Assembly (NCBI RefSeq): GCF_910578895.1
Contig: NZ_CAJTSC010000009.1
Span: 12,343-76,342 of the forward strand
Direction of reading: 5' to 3'
Length of the DNA stretch: 64,000 nt
Source: an uncultured Bacteroides sp.
GTDB lineage: Bacteria; Bacteroidota; Bacteroidia; Bacteroidales; Bacteroidaceae
A model generated the notes under the pieces. It ran no database searches, was not told where the DNA came from, and saw nothing but the letters and a program-made list of their open reading frames with translations. This document shows, one piece after another, positions 8,168-17,007 of the stretch (positions are counted from its first letter, which is position 1; each line of letters begins with the position of its first letter). Both the position numbers and the translations under genes were made by a program.

Positions 8168-10012
8168 CCTCACTTTCATCTGGCAGTTCTTGCAGTCGAA
8201 ATCCAGGCGGAAGCGTTTGCCGTCCGTACCTATCAGGTAATAAGGCTCCCGGTACGGGGAATGCCCCTTCTGATGCGTAGGACACCACCCCATGCTATAG
8301 CGCAGGCAATGCTTGCAGAACATAAGCACGGCTTCCGGCACCGCCTGTTTCTCGTATGCCGGTTCCACGGAAGCCACTCCGTGGTCGTGGTAAAAACTGC
8401 GGGCGGCACTATTCATCACATTGCCCAGATAGGTAAGGGATGATGCCGGAAAACGGTGGCGGGTAGGTTGCCACACATGCAACTCGCGACGGTAAGTGAT
8501 GCGGCGGGCGGCAATCAGCCTGTCTATTGTCCGGCGGCGCCAGTCGGCTATTGCCGAAGCCGGTATGAACCAATTCTGCGACAGGTTGACGGCAATGGCG
8601 GGACTGTCTTCCGATGGAACGTCCATAACCTCGAAAGGAGTATTCCCTAACTTGCCAAGCTGGGTGCGCAGGTTTTCCTGTTGCGGGGTGCGGGCAAGCT
8701 CTTTCGCACAGGCAAAAGACATGGTTACGCGGTTGCCGTCTTCATCGGCTGCCGTCAGGGCAAATCCCGAAGGGATGTCCGCCAACTCCCACTTGATGCC
8801 GATTTTACGCTCGGCAGACTTACGGGCAAGGAGACGTTCGAACTCCTGGTCGAAATTGCGGTACAGGCGGGTGCGCGGTCGGATGCGGGGCATATCGCCT
8901 GCCGGATAGAGTTTGTTGCCGTCCACGCGGTTGATGCGGAAACCCTGCAAACGCCCCTGCTCGTCGAGGAAGCAGACACCGTCTCCGTTGTGGAAAGGTT
9001 TCACTCCTGCCACGGTAAGGAAGTTGCCGCGCTGCTCCTTCATCGTGCCCATCTCCTCTCCCAAGGATTTCGGCGTGTCGAAAGAGGAGATTTCCCGTTC
9101 GCGCCCCTGCAGGAAGTAATGGGTGAAGCCACGGCTGAAACTCTTGTCCAATTGGGGAACGAAGTCGAAACGGCACGTGCCCGAAGAGGCGCGTACATAC
9201 TCCTTGCGGCGGGCAAAGAGGGCATCCAGTTTCCAGCGGTAAGCGGCTGTGACGTTCTTCACATAGGAGACATCCTTCAACCTTCCCTCTATCTTCAGGG
9301 AGGAAGCGCCTGCATCCAGCAGTTGCTCCAATACCTCGCTTTGGTTCAGGTCTTTCAGGGAGAGCAGGTGCTTGTCGCGGACGATGGTTTTTCCATCGGC
9401 ATCCACCATGCTGAACGGCAGGCGGCAAAACTGGGCGCACTCGCCCCGGTTGGCACTTCTGCCGAAACACGCCTGGCTGACGTAGCACTGCCCGCTGTAG
9501 CCTACGCAAAGCGCTCCATGCACAAAGACTTCCAAAGGAGTCTCCGGACATGCTTCATGGATGGCGCGTATCTGCTGCAAGGAGAGTTCGCGCGCCAGCA
9601 CCACTTGGCGGAAACCGGCATCTGCCAGGAAGCGTACTTTCTCCGGCGTGCGGTTGTCCATCTGCGTACTACCGTGCAAAGGTATGGGTGGCAGGTTCAA
9701 GCGGGTGATGCCCATGTCTTGCACAATCAGCGCATCTACCCCGATGCGGTACAGTTGCCAAATCATCTTTTCCGTTTCGGCAAGCTCTTCCTCTTTCAGA
9801 ATGGTATTTACCGTGACGTAGATGCGCACATTGTACAAATGGGCATACGACACCAAGGCGGCGATGTCTTCCAAAGAATTAACCGCAGCAGCGCGTGCGC
9901 CGAACTTCGGCGCTCCTATATATACGGCATCGGCACCGTGGTTGACCGCCTCGATGCCACACTCCAGGTTCCTGGCAGGAGCCAACAGTTCTATTTTTCG
10001 TTGTTTTATCAT
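8156..10012 (-). CDS. U32 family protein (peptidase U32, RlhA-like)
   Basis: A 618-residue cytoplasmic protein of the U32 'collagenase-like' family. The N-terminal half is the TIM-barrel-like U32 domain (ELLAPARNLECGIEAVNHGA at 8-27, then DAVYIGAP). The cysteine cluster C169, C176, C182, C192 and C196, including the CVGYSGQCYVSQACFG motif, marks the family and is thought to bind an iron-sulfur cluster. A middle DUF3656-like region and a C-terminal Cys-rich tail (CKHCLRYSMGWC ... CKNC) follow. E. coli relatives (RlhA, TrhP) are RNA hydroxylation factors and not proteases, which is the more likely role here by domain order and length. It lies 37 bp downstream of metA on the same strand. Confidence 0.88.
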   Translation of the reverse strand: MIKQRKIELLAPARNLECGIEAVNHGADAVYIGAPKFGARAAAVNSLEDIAALVSYAHLYNVRIYVTVNTILKEEELAETEKMIWQLYRIGVDALIVQDMGITRLNLPPIPLHGSTQMDNRTPEKVRFLADAGFRQVVLARELSLQQIRAIHEACPETPLEVFVHGALCVGYSGQCYVSQACFGRSANRGECAQFCRLPFSMVDADGKTIVRDKHLLSLKDLNQSEVLEQLLDAGASSLKIEGRLKDVSYVKNVTAAYRWKLDALFARRKEYVRASSGTCRFDFVPQLDKSFSRGFTHYFLQGREREISSFDTPKSLGEEMGTMKEQRGNFLTVAGVKPFHNGDGVCFLDEQGRLQGFRINRVDGNKLYPAGDMPRIRPRTRLYRNFDQEFERLLARKSAERKIGIKWELADIPSGFALTAADEDGNRVTMSFACAKELARTPQQENLRTQLGKLGNTPFEVMDVPSEDSPAIAVNLSQNWFIPASAIADWRRRTIDRLIAARRITYRRELHVWQPTRHRFPASSLTYLGNVMNSAARSFYHDHGVASVEPAYEKQAVPEAVLMFCKHCLRYSMGWCPTHQKGHSPYREPYYLIGTDGKRFRLDFDCKNCQMKVRYEL

Positions 10013-10049
10013 TGTTTCAGTCAGGAGTTATGAACTACGGGGTTGCGAC

Positions 10050-10967
10050 TTATCTTATCTCTTCAATATTGAACGGCGTTTCCTGATATACAAAGTAGTT
10101 CAGCCAATTGGAGAACAGCAGGTTGGCATGCGCCCGCCAACGCACCGACACGCCCTTGTCCGGATTATCGTCCACATAATAGTTGCGGGGCATTGCGATA
10201 GGGAGTCCCTTGTCCAGGTCGCGGCGATATTCCGTGTCGAGCGTCAGGGGAGAGTACTCGGAATGGCCGGTCACAAAGAACTCGCGTCCGCCACGCGCCA
10301 TCACCATATACACCCCCGCATCGTCCGACTCCGAAAGCATCGTCAGCGCGGGAACTTTCAGGATATCCGCCTTGCGCACTTCCGTATGGCGGCTGTGGGG
10401 TACATGGAACATATCGTCAAAGCCACGGAAGATGGGATGCAAAGGTTGCAGGACACGATGCTCGAATATGCCGAACATCTTCTCGGCAAGCGGATATTTG
10501 GGCACGCCGTAATGGTGGTAAAGCCCGGCTTGTGCCGCCCAGCAGATATAAAGCGTGGACGTCACGTGCGTACGCGCCCAATCGAAAATGGCGGTTATCT
10601 CGTCCCAATAGGTCACTTCCTCAAAATCCATCTGCTCCACAGGGGCGCCGGTGATAATCATGCCGTCGTACTTCTCGTCGCGCATCTTGTCGAAATCCGT
10701 ATAGAAAGCCTTCATGTGCTCTATCGGGGTATTCTTGGAGGTATGGCTCTTTATTTTCATAAACGAAATCTCCACCTGCAACGGAGTGTTGGAGAGCAGA
10801 CGGACCAAATCGGTCTCGGTGGTAATCTTCAACGGCATCAGATTCAGTATGGCAATGCGCAGCGGGCGGATATCCTGCCGGGCTGCCCGTGAGTTGTCAA
10901 TGACAAAGATATTTTCCTCTTTCAGCAGCTCTATCGCGGGAAGTTTGTCGGGTAAGTTTAAAGGCAT
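10050..10967 (-). CDS. metA: Homoserine O-acyltransferase MetA
   Basis: MetA acylates L-homoserine in methionine biosynthesis. The 305-residue length is standard. The catalytic residues are visible: Cys142 in LYICWAAQAG, His235 and Glu237 in TGHSEYS. Residue 111 is Glu (GAPVEQ), the residue that established work on this family links to acetyl-CoA use; the E. coli succinyl-CoA enzyme has Gly there. So the enzyme is better called homoserine O-acetyltransferase of the MetA fold. The promoter is weak by eye: TAAAGTTA at 11016-11023 on the plus strand (7 of 8 to the reversed -7 box). No SAM riboswitch is recognised upstream. Confidence 0.95.
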   Translation of the reverse strand: MPLNLPDKLPAIELLKEENIFVIDNSRAARQDIRPLRIAILNLMPLKITTETDLVRLLSNTPLQVEISFMKIKSHTSKNTPIEHMKAFYTDFDKMRDEKYDGMIITGAPVEQMDFEEVTYWDEITAIFDWARTHVTSTLYICWAAQAGLYHHYGVPKYPLAEKMFGIFEHRVLQPLHPIFRGFDDMFHVPHSRHTEVRKADILKVPALTMLSESDDAGVYMVMARGGREFFVTGHSEYSPLTLDTEYRRDLDKGLPIAMPRNYYVDDNPDKGVSVRWRAHANLLFSNWLNYFVYQETPFNIEEIR

Positions 10968-11098
10968 AAGTTCTGTGCTATGGTTTAACTGATTATTGTT
11001 TACGATTTTAGCGTGTAAAGTTAGGCAAAAATCAGAGTGGTGTGAACAATTTGCGGAAGTTTTTGTCGAATTGGCACAGGTAATACGAAATATCTGCC

Positions 11099-11106
11099 TA
11101 CTTTTG
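11099..11106 (+). promoter_or_regulatory. -7 box of the fimbrillin leader (with TTGGC at 11071)
   Basis: TACTTTTG matches TAnnTTTG exactly. TTGGCA at 11071-11076 is a possible -33 element, with a spacing slightly longer than usual. Transcription would start near 11113, about 190 nt before the lipoprotein ATG at 11302, so the transcript has a long leader. Confidence 0.6.
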
Positions 11107-11112
11107 CGCTAT

Positions 11113-11287
11113 ATACAGATATACAAATAAGAGAAGACAAAACGCCAAGTTGCCAAGCGTGGCAACCCAACAATAGGAATCTGGAAGCATCATAACTTTC
11201 TCATGACATTTGCGGCTCTGCTCCATCTGATATATCAATATGTGAGCCTTTAAATCGAACCAAAGGCGAAGATTGCTTCGCCTTTTT
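11113..11287 (+). ncRNA. Candidate leader RNA / small RNA ending in a terminator
   Basis: From the -7 box at 11099 to the terminator-like hairpin at 11262-11287 there is no credible ORF. The region carries a strong hairpin GTTGCCA-AGCG-TGGCAAC (11149-11166). A terminator only 14 bp before the start codon of the next gene suggests either an attenuator in the 5' leader or an independent ~175 nt RNA. No known RNA family was recognised. It lies in the 334 bp gap between metA and the lipoprotein gene. Confidence 0.4.
11262..11287 (+). terminator. Hairpin terminator just before the fimbrillin gene
   Basis: AAAGGCGAAG - ATTG - CTTCGCC followed by TTTTT. Stem of about 8 GC-rich pairs and a T-tract, typical of an intrinsic terminator. 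It is placed upstream and not downstream of a gene in its orientation. Confidence 0.6.
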
Positions 11288-11301
11288 AAAATTATTATAA
11301 C

Positions 11302-13227
11302 ATGAATAGTATGAGAAACACCCTCGCAAGGGTAAGTAATGCACTGTACCTGTTCCTTGTTGTTGTGTCGGGTACATCTTGCGTAAACAAACTAAACGAC
11401 GAAAACGATGAAGTCAAGGAGAGTGACATCCCCATCTCCTTCTCCGTGAAAACGGAGAAGAACACCACCAAAGTAACCCGGAACACGTTCGAAATCGGAG
11501 ACAGAAGCGGAGTGTTCGCCATGCTGACGGGCAACACGCCGGACAAACAACGGTATATTGACAATCTGCTTTTAGAGTGTGGAGAGAACAACACACTGAT
11601 ACCTCAAAAAGAGGTCTACTATCCGGAAGGAGACGCCACACTGGACTTCATAAGTTACTATCCGTACCAGCCCGAAGGGGCATCCAAAGGAAGCGCCTTG
11701 CTGAATGTCCGGGTGCAAACCGACCAAAGCAAAGCCGATGCCTACAGCCTGTCCAACTTCATGACCGCCCGCACCGGACGCGTGTCCAACAGCGAGAAAA
11801 CCGTAAAACTGGAATACAAGCACCAGTTTGCCAAAATAAAACTGACCCTTATGCCCGAAGAGGGAGAAAATGCGGACGACATGCTCAACGCAAATCCCAG
11901 GATTATAGCTACCGGCTTCAAGACACAAGCCGCATACGACCTGCAAACGGACCGGATAACCGAAGTTGACGACGCAAGCGAAACGGACATCATTCCTTTC
12001 GGCACATGGAAGAAAGAGGGCAATACGCTATCCGGCAAGGAGTTTATAGTCATTCCGCAAACGCATTCGGACAGCGGACAGGCTTTCACCCTGGAATGGA
12101 ACGGCAAAATCTATACCTGCCCTCTCCCATTTGCCGACATCAAGGAAGATACGGAACTGGAGATTTGCATCAGCGCATTGCAAAGCACCAGCGAAACCCT
12201 GAGCGGAATCATTGCCAGCATCAAGGAATGGGGTTTCAGCGAACAGGGAGAAAGTGAAAACAGATACGACATCACCACCGTCCATACCGCCTCGCTGTCA
12301 TTCAAGACATCGGATGTATACAGGATATACCATCAAGGCAAGCCTGTGGCGGAAGTGTGCCGGGAGTATCTTTACACCAATGCCGCCGATGCCGTTGCCA
12401 CCAAAGCGATTGTGGCATACTCCGTGCAAGAGGACGAGCAAACGGACCTCACGGACGGGCTTGTCTTGCAGCTGCCGGACAAAACCGCCACGATACACGG
12501 CGGCAGGGTAAGCTGGAACAAAGCGGACAACTCGCTGACCTACATTGCCGGAAACTCGCTGCCCATCGAAACATTCTACATCGACGAAAACAAGAAGATT
12601 AGCACCGGAAAACCCGGTGCCGCAGCACTCGCCATCAATGTCAGCAGCTACGAAATCAGGGACATACGGAACGGGATATTACATACCTATCCCATCGTAA
12701 AGATAGGGGCGCAGTACTGGATGAAGGAAGATTTACGCGCCACTTGCTATAACGACAGCAAAAGCATACCGCTCAAGAAAACCCTGGAAAAAGGTGCCGG
12801 CTATTTCCACTGGGCGGATAAGGATACCTATCTCTACAACGGCGATGCCGTCCTTAGCGGGAAGTTGGCCCCGGCAGCGTGGAGACTACCGACGGAAAAC
12901 GACTGGAACAGACTGACAGAATATGTCGGCAATAACGCTTCCGTACTCAAAAAAACGGCTGCATGGAGTTCCGATGCCTATCCCGCAACCAATGAAACCG
13001 GCTTCGGCGTCCTGCCCCAAGGGTTACTTTTGGAAAGAGAAGGCAAAACAACTTTAGTGAATGCCAACTTCTCTACCGCCTATTGGGTATATGACGGCAC
13101 ACAAGAACAAGTGGACAAAGTCGTGATGTTTGCGAACAGCAACAACGACATCGATTTTAAAACCAGCGTCAAGCCGGACGGCAAAGATTACTATAACGCG
13201 TTTTCCGTCCGCTGCCTAAAAGAATAG
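11302..13227 (+). CDS. Fimbrillin-like lipoprotein with C-terminal FISUMP domain
   Basis: A 641-residue exported protein. It starts with a lipoprotein signal (lipobox VSGTSC, Cys27). Residues about 45-300 resemble the Mfa-like/fimbrillin family of Bacteroidetes pilins and pilus-accessory proteins (FEIGDRSGVFAML, LDFISYYPY, FMTARTGRV, KHQFAKIKLTL). The last ~190 residues match the FISUMP domain: VKIGAQYWMKEDLRATCYND, AAWRLPTENDWNRL, GFGVLPQG and a closing YNAFSVRCLK. The two-domain join suggests a surface protein, possibly a pilus tip or adhesin. It stands alone on its transcript, preceded by the leader/terminator described separately. Domain calls are by pattern only; the role is inferred. 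Confidence 0.82.
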   Translation: MNSMRNTLARVSNALYLFLVVVSGTSCVNKLNDENDEVKESDIPISFSVKTEKNTTKVTRNTFEIGDRSGVFAMLTGNTPDKQRYIDNLLLECGENNTLIPQKEVYYPEGDATLDFISYYPYQPEGASKGSALLNVRVQTDQSKADAYSLSNFMTARTGRVSNSEKTVKLEYKHQFAKIKLTLMPEEGENADDMLNANPRIIATGFKTQAAYDLQTDRITEVDDASETDIIPFGTWKKEGNTLSGKEFIVIPQTHSDSGQAFTLEWNGKIYTCPLPFADIKEDTELEICISALQSTSETLSGIIASIKEWGFSEQGESENRYDITTVHTASLSFKTSDVYRIYHQGKPVAEVCREYLYTNAADAVATKAIVAYSVQEDEQTDLTDGLVLQLPDKTATIHGGRVSWNKADNSLTYIAGNSLPIETFYIDENKKISTGKPGAAALAINVSSYEIRDIRNGILHTYPIVKIGAQYWMKEDLRATCYNDSKSIPLKKTLEKGAGYFHWADKDTYLYNGDAVLSGKLAPAAWRLPTENDWNRLTEYVGNNASVLKKTAAWSSDAYPATNETGFGVLPQGLLLEREGKTTLVNANFSTAYWVYDGTQEQVDKVVMFANSNNDIDFKTSVKPDGKDYYNAFSVRCLKE

Positions 13228-13262
13228 CCCGCCGAAAAACAGCATTTCTCATTTCTTTTTCG

Positions 13263-13270
13263 TATTTTTG
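13263..13270 (+). promoter_or_regulatory. -7 box for metF
   Basis: TATTTTTG matches TAnnTTTG exactly, 50 bp before the metF ATG. No SAM-binding riboswitch was recognised between it and the gene. Confidence 0.5.
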
Positions 13271-13319
13271 TTCCCAATGTGCAGGCTTTTGCCAATAAGA
13301 CAAAGACAACGAAGAAGAA

Positions 13320-14273
13320 ATGAGAGTCATCGACCTGATAAACAGTAACGAAAAAACAGCTTTTTCTTTCGAAATATTGCCTCCTCTGAAAGGTACGGGC
13401 ATTGAAAAGTTGTATGAAACGATAGATACGTTACGGGAATTCGACCCTAAATACATCAATATCACCACCCACCGCAGCGAATACGTCTACAAAGACCTGG
13501 GCAACGGGCTGTTTCAACGGAACCGGCTTCGCCGCCGTCCGGGAACCGTATCCGTGGCGGCAGCCATCCAAAACAAATACAACATAACGGTGGTGCCGCA
13601 CATCCTTTGCAGCGGCTTCAGCCGGGAGGATACCGAATATGTATTGCTCGACCTGCAATTCCTGAACATCACCGACCTTTTGGTGCTGCGCGGAGACAAG
13701 GCAAAACATGAGTCCGCCTTCACTCCCGAGGGTAACGGCTATCACCATGCCATCGAACTGCAAGAGCAAATCAACCAATTCAATAAAGGTATCTTCGTAG
13801 ACGGTTCCGAAATGAAGATTACCAATACGCCTTTTTCGTACGGGGTAGCCTGCTATCCGGAAAAGCACGAAGAGGCTCCTAACATTGATACGGACATCTA
13901 TTGGCTGAAAAAAAAGATGGAGAGCGGTGCGGAATATGCCGTAACCCAGCTCTTCTACGACAACCGGAAATACTTCGACTTCGTAGAACGTGCCCGCAAA
14001 GCGGGAGTCACTATCCCTATCATACCGGGCATCAAGCCTTTCAAGAAACTGTCGCAACTCAGCATGATACCCAAAACGTTCAAAGTGGACTTGCCCGAGG
14101 AATTGACAAAGGAAGTATTGAAATGCAAGACCGATGCCGAAGCGCAGCAGGTAGGCATCGAATGGTGCGTGCAGCAATGCAGGGAACTGATGGAGCACCA
14201 CATTCCCAGTATCCACTTCTACTCCATAGGTGCGGTAGACAGCATCAAGGAAGTGGCAAAACAGATTTATTGA
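13320..14273 (+). CDS. metF: Methylenetetrahydrofolate reductase MetF
   Basis: Reduces 5,10-methylene-THF to 5-methyl-THF with FAD, supplying the methyl group for methionine. The 317 residues form the single TIM-barrel domain of bacterial MetF: the start FSFEILPPLKG with the catalytic Glu, INITTHRS, VPHILCSGFSREDTEY, LLVLRGDK, and FFYD-like AVTQLFYDN near 215. The barrel's FAD-binding RGD is present. Together with metA on the other strand it makes this neighbourhood a partial methionine locus, although each has its own promoter. Confidence 0.95.
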   Translation: MRVIDLINSNEKTAFSFEILPPLKGTGIEKLYETIDTLREFDPKYINITTHRSEYVYKDLGNGLFQRNRLRRRPGTVSVAAAIQNKYNITVVPHILCSGFSREDTEYVLLDLQFLNITDLLVLRGDKAKHESAFTPEGNGYHHAIELQEQINQFNKGIFVDGSEMKITNTPFSYGVACYPEKHEEAPNIDTDIYWLKKKMESGAEYAVTQLFYDNRKYFDFVERARKAGVTIPIIPGIKPFKKLSQLSMIPKTFKVDLPEELTKEVLKCKTDAEAQQVGIEWCVQQCRELMEHHIPSIHFYSIGAVDSIKEVAKQIY

Positions 14274-14436
14274 CGCATAACAGAGGCAATTCATGAGATG
14301 CCCATTCGGTATAAGAATGTATATGCAACGGTTTATATAGCCGTAAAACAGTCCTGTCAAGTGCTGTAATATTATTTATTAATAAGACCGAGACAACAGC
14401 CAAACGCTGTTCCTCGCCAAACCAAATAACGAGACC

Positions 14437-15561
14437 GTGTTTTTCAAAGATGTAATCGGGCAGGAAGAAGCCAAACAGCGATTGATACAAGAAGTGCAGG
14501 AAGGACGCATTCCGCATGCGCAACTGTTCTGCGGTCCGGCAGGAGTAGGAAAACTTCCGCTGGCTATGGCATACGCCCGTTACCTTTGTTGCCCGAACCG
14601 CACGGAAACCGATGCCTGCGGCACGTGCCCCTCGTGTGTGAAGTGGAACAAACTGGTACATCCGGACGTACACTTCGTATTCCCCATTGTGAAAAGCGCC
14701 AAAGGGAAGAAAGAAGTGTGCGACGACTACATAGCCGACTGGAGACATTTTGTACTGGGCACCCCCTATTTTTCATTGAATCATTGGCTGAACGAAATGG
14801 GAGCTGAAAACGGCCAAGCGATTATCTACGCGAAAGAAAGCGATGAAATTACCCGCAAGCTCAGCCTGAAATCCAGTGAAGGCGGATACAAAGTGAGCAT
14901 CGTATGGCTGCCGGAAAAGATGCACGAAGTATGTGCCAACAAATTGCTGAAACTATTGGAAGAACCGCCCGAGAAAACAATCTTCCTGTTGGTTTCCGAA
15001 GCTCCCGAAATGATATTGTCTACCATACTGAGCCGCACGCAACGTTTCAACATCCGTAAGATAGAGGAAGCGGACATGGCAAATGCGCTGCAACAGAAGT
15101 ACGGCGTACAGCCGATAGATAGCCAAACTATCGCGCATCTGGCAAACGGAAACTTCATCAAGGCATTGGAAACCATCCATCTGAACGAAGAGAACGAACT
15201 ATTTTTCAATCTGTTCGTCAGCCTGATGCGCTTGTCTTATCAACGGAAGATACGGGAAATGAAACAATGGAGCGAGCAACTTGCAGCCATGGGACGCGAA
15301 CGACAGAAAAACTTCCTGGAATATTGCCAGCGCATGATACGGGAAAACTTCATCTACAACCTGCACCGGAAAGAGATGAACTACATGACGTTGCCCGAAC
15401 AGAACTTCGCCACCCGTTTTGCCCCTTTCGTCAACGAACGTAACGTGATGGGTATTATGAACGAGCTCAGCGAAGCACAGATACATATCGAGCAAAATGT
15501 GAATGCCCGTATGGTTTTCTTCGACTTTTCACTGAAAATGATTGTACTGCTGAAACAGTGA
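14437..15561 (+). CDS. holB: DNA polymerase III subunit delta' (HolB)
   Basis: Clamp-loader subunit of the replicative polymerase. 374 residues, starting with a GTG codon (FFKDVIGQEEAKQRL follows directly; no in-frame ATG with better homology is seen). The P-loop reads GPAGVGKLPLA, with Leu-Pro where Thr/Ser-Thr would bind nucleotide, as in delta' subunits that do not hydrolyse ATP. A zinc-binding C-x8-C-x2-C-x2-C pattern sits at about residues 52-67 (CPNRTETDACGTCPSC), and LLKLLEEPPEKTIFLL is the usual sensor-side motif. The following genes ricT-like and gldH lie on the same strand with small gaps. Confidence 0.93.
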   Translation: MFFKDVIGQEEAKQRLIQEVQEGRIPHAQLFCGPAGVGKLPLAMAYARYLCCPNRTETDACGTCPSCVKWNKLVHPDVHFVFPIVKSAKGKKEVCDDYIADWRHFVLGTPYFSLNHWLNEMGAENGQAIIYAKESDEITRKLSLKSSEGGYKVSIVWLPEKMHEVCANKLLKLLEEPPEKTIFLLVSEAPEMILSTILSRTQRFNIRKIEEADMANALQQKYGVQPIDSQTIAHLANGNFIKALETIHLNEENELFFNLFVSLMRLSYQRKIREMKQWSEQLAAMGRERQKNFLEYCQRMIRENFIYNLHRKEMNYMTLPEQNFATRFAPFVNERNVMGIMNELSEAQIHIEQNVNARMVFFDFSLKMIVLLKQ

Positions 15562-15672
15562 AAAAGGAGTTATCGCAGGACGGCAGTAATGCCGGACGAT
15601 GAGACAAAAAGACCAAAGAATAAGATTAAGATAAAGAGAGAAAGAGAATTTGAATTATAAAGAAATAAAGAT

Positions 15673-17007
15673 ATGGAATTTAAACTACATAACGGAAGCG
15701 GTGGTCTCTGCTGCAAAAGTTGCGGCAGGCAAGACAAGCAACTGAACACCTACGACTGGCTTGCCGACATACCCGGCAATGCCGAAGAATCGGATATGGT
15801 GGAAGTTCAGTTCAAGAATACCCGCAAGGGATATTTCCGCAACAGCAACAAAATTCCTTTGGAAAAAGGTGACATAGTGGCGGTGGAAGCCACCCCCGGA
15901 CATGACATAGGCGTAGTGACCCTCACGGGACGGCTTGTCCCGCTACAGATGCGTAAAGCCAATATCAAGTCGGAAGCGGACATCAAGCGTATCTACCGCA
16001 AAGCAAAACAGGTGGATATGGACAAGTATAATGAAGCAAAAGCACGTGAACACAGCACGATGATCCGTGCCCGCCAAATAGCCCTCGACCTCAATCTGAA
16101 CATGAAAATCGGAGATGTGGAGTATCAGGGAGACGGTAACAAGGCAATCTTCTACTACATTGCCGATGAACGTGTGGACTTCCGCCAACTGATCAAGGTA
16201 CTTGCCGATGCCTTCCATGTACGCATCGAAATGAAACAAATCGGCGCACGTCAGGAAGCCGGCCGTATCGGCGGTATCGGTCCCTGCGGTCGCGAACTGT
16301 GCTGCGCCACCTGGATGACATCGTTTGTCTCCGTTTCAACCAGCGCCGCACGTTTTCAGGATATCTCATTGAACCCGCAAAAGCTTGCCGGGCAATGTGC
16401 CAAACTGAAATGTTGCCTCAACTACGAGGTAGACTGCTATGTAGAAGCACAAAAACGGTTGCCTTCCAAAGAGATTGAATTGGAAACCAAAGACGGTGTT
16501 TTCTACTTCTTCAAAGCCGATATCCTCAGCAACCAGATAACCTACTCCACGGACAAGAGCATTCCTGCCAATCTGATTACAATCAGCGGAAGACGGGCTT
16601 TCGAAGTCATCGGTCTGAACAAGAAAGGTATCAAACCGGAAAGCTTGCAGGAAGATGCCCGCCGCACCGAGCCCAAAAAACCGGTAGACTTGCTGGAACA
16701 GGAAAGCCTGACCCGTTTCGACCGTAACCGTAAGAACAAAAACAGTGGCGAGGGAAACAACGGCAACAATGGCGGCAACCGCAACAAGAAGAAGAAAAAG
16801 AGTCCGAACAACCGGCCGCAGCAAGGTGGCGAACAGCCTGCCGCTCCGCAGCAGCCCAAGCAACCTAAGCAGCAGGGAGACGACAAACGTCCGCAAGGAG
16901 AAGAGAGACGCCCGCAACGGAACAACAACCGTAAGCGTCCTCAGAACAATAAACCCAAATCCCAAGGCGATAAACCTGTTCAAAATGACAAACCGGTTCG
17001 AGAATAA
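15673..17007 (+). CDS. PSP1/RicT-family protein with low-complexity basic tail
   Basis: 444 residues. The PSP1 C-terminal domain family (B. subtilis RicT/YaaT) is recognised by GARQEAGRIGGIGPCGRELCC and the cysteine set C205, C210, C211, C242, C247, C248, which in the Ric proteins helps hold an iron-sulfur cluster; an extra pair C13/C14 and C17 lies near the N-terminus. From about residue 345 the protein becomes an Asn/Gln/Lys/Pro-rich tail without predicted fold (GGNRNKKKKKSPNN and repeats of QQPKQ), possibly RNA-binding. An A/G-rich leader with irregular ~8 bp rhythm (about 15600-15672) precedes it. Its last 23 bp overlap the gldH start, so the two are translationally linked. Confidence 0.85.
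   Translation: MEFKLHNGSGGLCCKSCGRQDKQLNTYDWLADIPGNAEESDMVEVQFKNTRKGYFRNSNKIPLEKGDIVAVEATPGHDIGVVTLTGRLVPLQMRKANIKSEADIKRIYRKAKQVDMDKYNEAKAREHSTMIRARQIALDLNLNMKIGDVEYQGDGNKAIFYYIADERVDFRQLIKVLADAFHVRIEMKQIGARQEAGRIGGIGPCGRELCCATWMTSFVSVSTSAARFQDISLNPQKLAGQCAKLKCCLNYEVDCYVEAQKRLPSKEIELETKDGVFYFFKADILSNQITYSTDKSIPANLITISGRRAFEVIGLNKKGIKPESLQEDARRTEPKKPVDLLEQESLTRFDRNRKNKNSGEGNNGNNGGNRNKKKKKSPNNRPQQGGEQPAAPQQPKQPKQQGDDKRPQGEERRPQRNNNRKRPQNNKPKSQGDKPVQNDKPVRE

Noticed and set aside
10968..11098. SAM riboswitch upstream of metA or metF
   Set aside because: No conserved SAM-riboswitch core or pseudoknot pattern could be recognised in either upstream region.
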